From the NCBI GenBank assembly GCA_963169105.1, contig OY720637.1:58922964-58986963 (forward strand): a stretch of DNA of 64,000 bases, written 5' to 3'. The notes beneath the pieces were generated by a model. The model ran no database searches. It had not been told where the DNA came from and worked only from the letters and a program-made list of their open reading frames with translations. The position numbers and the translations under genes were made by a program. This document shows positions 43,901 to 55,900 of the stretch, piece by piece. The stretch's first letter is position 1, and each line of letters starts with the position of its first letter. This DNA is from Ceriagrion tenellum. Lineage: Eukaryota > Arthropoda > Insecta > Odonata > Coenagrionidae.

Positions 43901-46900
43901 GAGATATATAAATAAAGGAATATTCACTTGCTGAGTGTTTGAACTCAGGGGAAATTACCCAAAGTTTGAGGTAATTCATGTTTTTGTAGTATTTTCCTGC
44001 GTAATAAAGACTTTTTCCGTGAAGGCTTCCGCAGAGTTTTGTTGATGAAGAGAATTGTTTTCCGGGTCTTCTGCGTTTATCCATTTTTGATGGACAATAT
44101 TTCGCCAGCATTCTAGCAGGCTTCTTCAGGTCCGCTTAAGTTTTGATGCAGGGTTTGGTCTGTACTTTTATGCTATTCCTTTTTCGCACCTTTGGGTGGA
44201 GGTGTGTTGTGATTGATCGGTACTATTGAAGAGCCGTTTCCAAGCGGTGGCAGGGTGTAGCCGTCCTCTCGGTAGAATTTTTGTGGTGTTTTCGCTATCT
44301 CTATTGATTTTCGTATGATTCTAGGGAAATAGCAGGCTTCTTTTTTCAATAATACGGTGCTGTCAAAATCAATGTTATGCGTTGGGTCTCTCCACTGATG
44401 GTTTGCGACCACCGACTGGCGGAGTTGTCCATTTTTCACGGCCCTCTTATGCTCTTGAAGCCGGCATGTTAGTGCTCTTGAGGTCTGGCCGATGTAGGAG
44501 TTACTGCAGCTACACTTAATTTGGCATATTCCTCCAAATATGTCTTCCAGGAGGTGGTCCTTGGAGTTGAGGAGGATGTCTGCGATTTTTGTAACGCACT
44601 TAAACCTCATTATGACATTGTATTTGTGAAGAGCTCTTGCGATTTTTCTCTGTGGTTCCGGCAACGTACTGCAGGATAGCATATGCCATTGGTTTTTCTT
44701 TAGGTCTCTCCTTGGCGGTCCTTTCAAGGGCCATCAGTTTCCTCTGGTCGTCATTGTTTATTATCTTCGGGACTGTTGGCAGGCATGATGGGGAGATGAC
44801 AGACTTCCATCATCACCCTCAACAGAAGAGCACAGTTATAAAGACCCTGTTCCACTGAGCATGCTCTCTATCTGATGCTGCTTCCATAGCCAAAGAAAAA
44901 CAATATCTCCTGAAAACCTTTCAGATGAATGGCATCCGTCAAGATCAGTCCTGAAGATAATGAAAAATGATGATCAGAGGAAACTGATGGGCCTTGAAAG
45001 GACCGCCAAGGAGAGACCTAAAGAGAAACCAAAGGCATATGCTATTCTGCTGTACGTCGCCGGAACCACAGAAAAAATTGTGAGAGCTCTTCGCAAATAC
45101 AATGTCATGACGAGGTTTAAGTGCGTTACAAAAATCGCAGACATCCTCCTCAACTCCAAGGACCACCTCCTGGAAGACATATTTGGAGGAATATACCAAA
45201 TTAAGTGTTGCTGCAGCAACTCCTATATTGGCCAGACCTCAAGAGCACTAACATGCCGGCTTCAAGAGAATAAGAGGGCCGTAAAAAATGGACAACTCTG
45301 CCAGTCGGCGGTCGCAGACCATCAGTGGAGAGACCCAATGCATAACATTGATTTTGACAGCACCGTATTTCCTATTAAAAAATGAAGCCTGCTATTTCCC
45401 TAGAATCATACGGAAATCAATAGAGATAGCGAAAACACCAAAAAATTTCAACCGAGAGGATGGCTACACCCTGGCCACCGCTTGGAAACGGCTCTTCAGT
45501 AATACCGACCAATCACAACACACCTCCACCCGAAGGCACGAAAATGGAATAGCATAGAAGGGCAGACCAAACCCTGCATTAACACTTCAGTGGACCTGAA
45601 GAAGCCAGCTGGAACGCTAGCGAAATATCGTCCATCAAAAATGGATAAATGCAGAAGGAGACCTGGAAAACCATTCTCTTCATTTTAAAGACTTCATATG
45701 ATTAAAACGCAATCTGTACTAGCTGCATGTGATTAAAGCATATATGTATGCTAATTAGCAGTTGTCTTCGAATATTGTTGAGTGTAAGGGGAAAATAATT
45801 TACTATTATATCATTATATCGTCAGGTCATGAAAATATCAGTTGGTTACCTCTGTAATCTTCACCTGCCCTATTTTTTCTTATAGGTGCCAAAATCGGGT
45901 TTCATTATGTTTCGTCTGCACACAACTCCAAAGTATTTCCTCAGGATTTGGACAGATTCAGCCGGGATGGCTATAACGATGACGTTGCAAATTCTCCAAC
46001 CACCTCTTCCCCATCACTCACTCCCGTCTGGCATATGTCTGCCGCTGACGACCAAGAATCAGATTCCCAATCAGGCAGCAGCTCCTCCGTCCACCAACTC
46101 CAGTCATCTCAGCGGAGTGCAATGTATTCGAGAGCTTACGTACAGCCCAGTGCCACCTTATCCAACTGTCTGTTTGCTGATGATGAGGAGAATGATGATG
46201 AAGAGGTTAAGTTTGTTCATGATAGTAATTTATATTTGCTTTTTCATCAGGATGAAGCAATTCTTTAATCTCTAGAATGGTAGTAGTATGATAATATAAT
46301 TTTTAGGGATGGTCGGATCGGATCTGTGGATCCAAAGATCTGCAGATCTTTACATGGGATGAGATACTAATATCGGATCCAAATACTACAGTAAATCAGA
46401 TATGCATCAGAGAGTTTTAAGCAATTGAAGTGCCGGCTGTCGTCAGCTATCAGCGGCTTTCTGCCGAACAAATAGAATGCTGTTGATGTACTTCATTCAA
46501 CAACCGGCTTTTGCTGAATGTAAATCAAATTCACCCTTTATTATCCATCTCATTATTTTCAAGAATCAAATCTCAAGATGTGGTATGACAACAGTCATTG
46601 CATAAACGCGACAACAATCAAGGATTAGTATTATTGTGGCATCGACATTGTCTTTATTTTAATATTTAAGTTTTACATTTTTAAACTTGATGTTGTTTAT
46701 TTTAAATAAAGTCTCCAAGGCTTAAATTCTATTATCATTTGTGAATTGTATATACCCTTGAATACATCCAAGGATCCGTAAGTAAGAACTGAGATCCGGG
46801 ATCCGAAATGAAGGATCCGGATTTGGATCCGAAACAAAACCTGGATCTGCCCATCCCTAGTTATTTTTCTAAAAAAATCACATTAAGTGCTTATTATTGT

Positions 46901-49900
46901 GACAGGCGTAAGATAGGTAGGAAATGAAATACAAACTATTTTTGCTTTTAGGTTAATTTAAATTAACTGTTTCAAAGAACTACGGAACTAGCCTCATAGT
47001 AACTTTAACGGAGGCACCCGCTAGTGATCACACAATTGTGTGAAATTCAAAGTGGAAAAATCATTCACCTGAACAGGGAATCGAACCCAGATCCCTCGAT
47101 TACGCACCGAGTGCTCTAACTGATTAAGCTACCCTGGCATCCTCCACTGTGAATCACATGAGGTCTTTAAGGAATAAGTTGTCCTCCCAGGTACCGTGCA
47201 TATAATGCTAGAGGTACCCATATGTGACTGCTCAGCACAACAGTCCACGGGGTAGAGCCCAACTTTAAACACAAAGGTGTTTACTTTTGACATTTTCAAA
47301 GAACTACGGAACTAGCCGTAACTTTAGTAGTAGTCATCATTACATGGCAACTGTCTTATGCAGGTTGCATGTTGTACAACAGTCTCCCTAGTGAGATCAA
47401 ACAGACTCGTATTCCAGTTTTTCCTTCCAGTTTTTGAAAAGAAATTGAAAGAACTTCTATTGAACAACACTTTTTACTCAGTCGATGAGTTCTTGAATGA
47501 GTGATTGTATTTATGTATTGTGTTTTCCTTTGGAGGTGAGGATTTGTATTTATGAATTTTGTTTCCTTTGGAGGTGAGGATTTATGTATTTCTATTTTTT
47601 TTCTCTTCTCCTTGACTTGTCCTATACATATGTTTTTTATGTCTCCGGGACCAATAAACTACTTACTTACTTACTAGTAACTTTAGTAAGAAGTAGTAAC
47701 TTTAACGGAGTCACCTGCTAGTCACAATTGTGTGAAATTCAATTCTTTTTTTTTATATTATATTTTAGGGACACCATACCAGCCAAAATATCTCTTTCAA
47801 CTCTTGGCACGTTCTTAAATACTTGTTATCAGTAGCTGTCCTTAAGGTTTCTGATTACCTGAAGCTTATTTGAAAACTTGAGTGTCGTGACCCTGGCTAT
47901 TTAAAGTATTGAGCAACATCATTACATGTCTTAAAATCTAATGTGTAATTTTATATAGATGTAATTTATAATTTTGCAGTCCCTTTTGGATATTGACGTG
48001 GACAACCATGACATCGTGAAGACAGAAGATGGTATGTCACAAGCAGGAAATCTTATCCAACGTAGTGCATTCCTGAATAATCATCTTGATGGTGATTTGA
48101 AAGAAGTGGCTGACATTTTCTTGCAACCTCAGTCAGCAGTACGGTCTTCCTCTGTCACTCCTCCACCCCCATTGCTGCTGCCTGAAGTAGAGGAGGAAAC
48201 TCTACCCCAGCCAGAAAAGAGCCTCTTCACTAGAAGAACCAAGAAGTCAATTACCAACCAATTAGAAAGGAGTGTCATCAGAAGAATCAGTGAAATGGGG
48301 TAAGAATTCACTACTGTTAAATCCACCCAGTTAAATCGGGTGTAGGCGAACATGTAGGTTAGGTTAGGATCCGCTTGGTACTCGGAGGCTGCTTACTGGG
48401 CTTATTGCTAGATTGCTTAAAAAATCCAGAGCAGTTGTGCCCCAGTGTGATAAAGGGTATATCATTTTGATGCCGCATTACATCTCAAGGTCCAATAGAA
48501 GTGATAAAATGAGTGATATTTTTTTTTTGCAAATGTGTGTACGAAAAATTTCATTTTCGCTCAGACAGTTAGTGACCTGAATAAAAATGAAACTCCACTC
48601 CAAGCACTCAACACTCCCAAAATACACTTCACCATTTCACCTTCCTATAAACTTCTCTTTTACGCCAATGCACAGCTGTTCATCTACATCTACATAATAC
48701 CCCGCAAGCCGCCTCAAAAGGCGTGTGGCGGGGGGTGTTAGGACACCAGCCGTCAACAAAAAAAAAATCATTGTTCCACCTAGCATTTATTAAAGTCCTT
48801 AATTGTTCGGGGGAAAAACGAATTCCCAAACCTATCCGTTCGGCAAAATATCTCTCTTAATTTATCGATTCTGTCAGACCTGGAAATATAATGTGGTTCT
48901 AATATGATGTTCTCCGTGTCGCTCTGAAAGATATCCATTCTCAATTGCTCAAGCAATCTAAGCCTAGCGCGTAGCCTCCGAGTCTCTAGCGGCTCCCACC
49001 TTAAATCGTTCAAAATCTGTGTAATGCTTTCTGTACGGCCGTAGCAGTTTTTGACAAATCGCGCAGCTTTCCTTTGTATTTTATTAAGTTCATGGACTAG
49101 GTCTTTCTCCACCAGATCCCATATGCTCGCTGCATATTCAAGGTCTGGCCGGACGAGTGCGAAATAGCACCTCTCTTTCACTTTATCATCCGAAAATCTT
49201 CCCACAACACGCTTGACAAATCCTAGCTTCTTCAGGGCTCTGCCACAAATATTTCTTATATGTGTCCCCCACGATAGGTTCGAAGTTGTTCTAGTAGGGG
49301 AGGTGTGATGGTAGACAAACCTTTTTGTCAAAACGTTTATGGCCCTACTGTCCATGGCCTGTATAAACTGGTGCATTACCTCTTCCAAGTAAACTTCTTC
49401 AAAGACAAAATTTGAATAAATAACGAAAACTTCTTACAAGAGAATTGATGAAGAGGAATATGCCATTGTTAAAATCACATATGAACCCTTGTTAATCTTG
49501 AAAACTTAAATCTTGTTCATTTGTGGGATTAGAGTGCTATGGAAGAAAAGCGGATGGATGTTGTCAATTTATTTTATTGGTTAAACGAGTCAGTAGATTT
49601 ATTAATATCAGTTACATTCGATATTTTGCTTAGTACTTCAGTGGTCACAAATTATTTTTTTCTGGTATTTTATGGCAGATTTAATGGGATTTCATATGAT
49701 CTGTGCAAGACTCCTGTCCTTCACAATTGCTCCTCTAGTTTTCACGATGTTGAGAGAAAGATAATCTTTTATTAACAATATGACTCATCTCTGGGTTATT
49801 TCACATTAAACGATCCAATAAAAAATTTAATATGTAGTTGCATTGTCATTTTTTGATAAGAAACCTATTTTTGCCACATATACCTTCCTGCTCTTGCTGC

Positions 49901-52900
49901 TAAGTGCAATGATTTTAAAAATTTTATCACTAATTATTTCCCTGCGGCAGCCATTTTTCCAAGATGATGCACACAAATTTTATACATAGTTGATTCAAAG
50001 AGGTTACTCAATCTTATATAACCTAAGAACCAATATTGATACAGGAGAGATGCTGAAAACCTAGTATTTTATATCTTATAGACATAAAACATATCCTTTA
50101 AGAGTAGTAAAGTTTTGAGAAATTGAATTAAAATCATCTGGCTGGCACAGCCAGTTTTGAGTGTTGCCTGGATGATCAAATGGTTGATCATGTCACTGCT
50201 GCTAACATACTTCTGTGCTAAGCTCAGTAGGCTGCCGTGAATGTACTTGAATGCCAGTGCTCCATGGAGCTCGTATACCATGCCCTTATAACTATTAATG
50301 TTTGTTAATTTTCAAGTAAATAAAAAACAATATAAATATGAGTGCTTGGACTTTTTTCTATGTGATTTCTTACTTGAGGAAGAGTTACGCATGATGCATT
50401 TTACTTCTCAGCCACATTGTTAGCCTTGGAAGACCGTACCACAGTGAAATGGTCAAAGAAACAATGAAAATGATAGTGACAGCCTACTTGTGGTTTTTAT
50501 TCAATTTCCTGCTCCTCTAAACTGTCATAAATCTCTTACAAGTAGAATCTCAAATTTTATACTGGTGCATACCTTTCTATTCCATCATTAGCATATCTTT
50601 AATAGCTCCCCAAACAGAAAACTAAGTCCAAAAATTGCTGATGTTGAGCACCAAGATTGTTTACAACTACCATAATTGACAACGGCATGTTCATGATGTG
50701 CTTAGATGATCTAGAACTTAGTAAATTTCTATTCCTTCTGTACAGTGGTGTGCCAATGAGTGAATATGCAGAAGTTAAGTTATTGAATTCGATGAGGAGA
50801 GCGCTGGCCGCTCCCAATGGAGATGTCCCACCATCTGTGTACCGCCTCTTTCGTAAGTTAATGGTGAGGAAGATTAAACGTGAAAGAGGTCTGCCCCTCT
50901 TCAACTTCGATAGATATTTGGATGGACGTGGTGTAAGTGTTGGTACCAGTTGGCAGCAAGTTAATGCATTCATCAGTGCCACAAACATGCCCACGACGGA
51001 GAGGATTCTTGACAGGTTCAAGGTGAGAACACTGCTCTCTCTCTCTCTCTCTCTAGTCAATTATATTGGTCTATTTTTCTTCTTTGGAGTAAAGTTAGAT
51101 TGTAATCTCTTAAAGGGACTTTTGCTACCTTAAAAAATATTGCTGAAAAGCTGATATCCCTAGGTTAAAATTTTTGACGAAGGGAACTCCAACTACTCCC
51201 TACCTGTTTATAAAAGAGCTTTTTGTCTTTTTTTTTTCAATATGACTATTAAACAATTTTATTTTTCTGTTTAAACAGGAATCTTCTCACTTGACTGCTA
51301 GTACTTTCTCTGGAACACCAGGGTTTTTATCAAATCTAATCAGCTGGTGTGAACCAGTGTGTATAAAGAGCCCTTTTACTCATAGGTGAGTATGTAGTTT
51401 GTTGTGCAAGGAATGAGTAAATAATGAAGGGACAGTAAAATACATTTTCTCGGCTGTAATTTTTTTACTTTACTCTGTCAGCTGCATTACCTAACCTCGC
51501 AAACCTTTTGCCAATTGTAATCTTTTGTAATTCTGGTGAGCTGGGGCTGGTGCATGCTGTAAAAGTCAAGATTTTATGTACTCTCCTCTCACAAGCTTGC
51601 ACATATTAATGCTAAGGGTAACTTTGGCAACAATACTTTAGAGTAAAAGAACACTGTAGACAATTTCATCTCCAGGGCTTGCTTGCACTGGTTTTGGTGA
51701 GTGAGGGAAAAAGTGCTGTTATAAGTATTTGTGAGTTTTATTTTTTCCACGTGAGTTGATGATAAATGTAAACTACAATACTTTCACAAAGTGACATTAA
51801 AGCTGTTCTGTAGTGTTGACTGTTTTCTACTGCACTATGGTTACTGATCGACGATGTCAAGTGCTGTACTGGTGAAAATATGCACAGTCACATTCACTCA
51901 CTGTACCAGTGTAGTGCGTTCTATGTCCCCTTCCCTGCAGCATTATACTATAGTGTTCAGTGCTCTTACCTTAAGACCACCCTTGCCCCAGCTCTCATCA
52001 TTTCAATTTAAAATCTAATTTTTTTTACTATTTATATTTAAGATTATTAAAAACAAAACCTTAGTGTTATCCATGCTGTAATTAGTACTGGCCGTGGTTT
52101 CACCAATTCTTTGCCATTACTTAGGTGAAGGCTATGAAAAATTGAAATTGTGGTATTAAAATTCAGTGTGGAAAATAGTCAGGTATTTTTTTTATTAATC
52201 ATAAATCTTGGTTTGGCGAAGTTATGCCGGAAAAAGTGTTTTACATTTCAATTATTAATATGTAAACTACTTTAACATCCTTTATTCTAATCATGCCATA
52301 TGTTTGTAATGACTAAATTTTATTTCCAAACAGGATGTTAAAGCCGTATATAAGAAGGGACCGAACGAGCAACCCACTGTGGGTTAAACTGATGGTGGAG
52401 TTGACAGAAACTGTGAAGAAGAAAGGGATTGGGGTACCTCCTCTTCCTCCGTATTATGTGGCTCCAATTGACTACTGCTATATAAATGCCTGGCACATAC
52501 AAGCCATCAATGCCTTGGCGAGGGAGTATTTCTGGCCTGGAATTGATCGTAAGAAAATTACCTGATGTAACAACTTATAATGCAGATTTTTGACAGTGGC
52601 CCTGTCAATTAGTCCTATTTGGTACAATTTTCATTGGGAGTCCTGCTAGGCAAACACTTAGAACATGTTAACAATCCAGCTATTGCCTTAAGCCTTCAAG
52701 TGGAGATGGGTGAATTGCGGTAATTTTCATTTGAGGTAAATTACCATGGAAAATGACAGCCGTTTTTAAAAAAATATCATAATTTTCTAGTAATTTTTAA
52801 TTCTCTGCTATCAATAGCTAATAGAGGATTTAATAGGATAGTCAATAGCAATTGCAAGGGGTTAACTGCATCTAAACCATTGCTCTTGCTGCAGTAATGA

Positions 52901-55900
52901 GCTATAAACAGAGAGAACTTGTAAAGAAATCTGGCAGCCCACACAAAATTCTTTGTTCTTTTGTTGGTATGAGAAATTTTTGTTCAAACTGATAAAATGA
53001 TAGCCCCACAAATAATATTCCATAAGTGAGTTGTGCATGCATTTATTTATAACTAAGAATGTATTTAATATATACGGGCTTTGCTTAAAATGATATATTT
53101 GGAGTATATTGGTATGAAAAATATCTGAGATGGAGGTAAATGTTACTGAAAATTACGATAATTTTCAGGAGCTGTGGAAAATTACGTAAAATACCACAGC
53201 AATTTATGAAAATTACTTTGGTCATTTTCAGAATGGCCTATCTCTGTCTTCAAGTAATACTACTTTCTATTGGATAATTTTGTCCAGCCCATGTGGTAAA
53301 TTTGACCTTTTTAAATTTGTGAAAATAGAGTGAAAAGTAACCCCACTTGAGCAAAAGGTTTTACGTGTGCTTTAAATTCAAATTTACAATGTCAATCATT
53401 CTGCAGGCTTGAAATATTGCATTGGTAATCGAATATTAGTCAAGGAGATGTTGATGAAAATAGAAGGGTGATACCCCATCTGCAGCGTGTGTGCCAAGTA
53501 TGGAAGAATTTTTTTCAGTGACACTTTAAATGAATTGAAGAGTAGTAATTACTGTTTTGTGAAAGTCAAGAATTTTTTAGTAAAAATGATTTACCTTTTT
53601 AAGGTATATTTTCCTTGAATGTGTGTGCCTCAATTAGAGTGACAAACTACTGCATATACACTGTTGCAGTTACTCAGCGTCACTTTGATACAAGATCAAG
53701 CACTTGTGTTTAAATGGCTTTTAATTCTGAAATTTAATTGGTTTAGATTAACGAGTACGACTTTGCTACAAAATGTCACCTGAAGACTTCCAAAGTGTTG
53801 CTTTCCCCTTATGAAGTATTTATGTGTTATATACTCTGCTTTTTCATTAATAAGCCAAGTTTTCTCTCTGAAATTAATGTCATTAGTGAAGAAGAGCATT
53901 TGTGAATGAAAAGGAAGATACCATTGTTATGCGAATGAGCCTTTTATATGTGTTAGTAATAGTTTATGAAGTAATAAAATAATGCATGCTTTTTGCCCCA
54001 TGTGGAGGGTCTGTGATGACTTAACATTGAATGGACTTAGTTCTCTGCAGCTACAAACATTGACTCCACTTTTTAATGCAATTTTCCAAGTGTCAGCCCT
54101 AAGCGATAGTGAGTGAAATTTGTGGGAGGCCCTTTAATTAAGTTTAAGGCTTTGGTATTTAAAAAACTGCTTGTGAACACGGAAAACTCTCCTCAAGTGT
54201 GGGGATCTTATTTTAATTAGTAATTAAAATGCCTTCAACTCTATGATACTTCAAGTGTTGCATACTGAATTGTAGTTTAGTAATCTGATGAAGTCCTGTG
54301 TATTTTCAGGTGAAATTACCCTATCAGTTTCTGTTTTACAAATGAAAACCAAATATCTCATCTCTAGTTTCAGACTGTCTGCAATATCCTGATTTCAGTT
54401 GTGTAGTCCTGTACCGAAAACTGATTGTTGGCTTTGCTGTTATGGTTCCTGATGTTCAGCACAATGAAACTTATATATCATTTCTCTTCACAAGACCTGA
54501 GTGGCGGAGAGCTGGCATTGCAACTTTCATGCTCTACCATTTGATTCAGGTAAAATAAAGGAAATTGACCATAGTTATCTGGCATGCATATGTATACACT
54601 ATTGGCCTTGTATGGAGGTGAGATATTTGTCTATTTTTGGAAAATGTTTCACAGAAAGGAAGCATATCAAAGCATAAAGATTCAATGAGGTGATGGGAAT
54701 TTTCCATAAGTGATGACGTTTTTCCTTTTCTACCATGGAGAATGGCAGTAAGTGATGGCGATTTGCCTGTTCTACCATGAAGTGATCATTGAATTTTTCT
54801 TTTTAACTTGTCTATCAAGTAACACTTACATGCATAAAATACTACCTAACTCCTCTGTTATCATAAAATAGTAGAAATGCATTTCTCCTCTGCCCTGGTA
54901 TGTGGTGTAAAAAACTATCGCAGTAATCTCTGTATTTGGCGGTTAGTTGACTTCTCCTCATAAAACATTGAACTAGAGAAGAAAGGATTTAATGATGAAG
55001 GCCTATTCTCAGCATCATTGTTCTATCCATCTCCTGTATATGTACTTAATAATCAATGTGCAAACTATTATTTCCTCGCCACTTTCATGATTGTCTCCTT
55101 GAGTAATGGATAGACCAAATTCTGCATTAGGCTATGAATTGAAAGGTGATTTTTCCCCAAGCCAATGTAAAAAATTCAAGGAGAGGGATGAGAAAGAAAG
55201 TAAAATTGAAATAGACCACAAAAAACTCTTGCTTTGTGAGAATTGAAGAAGAGCCTTTCCTAAGTGACTTATTTTATTTTTTTAATTCTATTTTTATCTT
55301 TACTTCCCAAAATACAGTGCATTTGGCCAATTTATGTCAGGTGAATAACAACATACGATCATAAACACCCATGCCCTAAGTGGTGATAATTCCACTAAAG
55401 CTGGATTCGAACTCGCGACCCTCAGGTTAACAGGCAAGGATTTCATCCCGTCGCCTCCAGGGCCAATAAATCTGTGAATCTATCAATCTAAAGAGGAAAA
55501 ATTAAAAGACAAATGAGGTGGACTAACTCCTTCACTTTGGTTGGTACGATTGTTGTGGGAACAAACTATCCTTTAAGGAAGAACCTTAATTGTTTATTTA
55601 TTGACCTTAGGATACACTATAAAATAAAAGTCATCTCAGTAGTAGGGTCCTTTCAGACGGAGGAGGGGTTACACAATTGGTGCACAGTATAAAGTCACTC
55701 TTTGGCACGAAACATGTTTACTAACAGGAGGTCCATCCGTTCATGGGTCATTCAGTCCTAAGATTGTTCCATCCTTCCCTATCTAATGCTATTGCCCTTA
55801 CTCCCTGGTAGCTCTTCTTGCATACTTTCAACTTTATACTTGCGCTGATACTTTGGTCTACCTCTTGGGACTATGCCAGCCACTTTTCCTTCTATTATAT

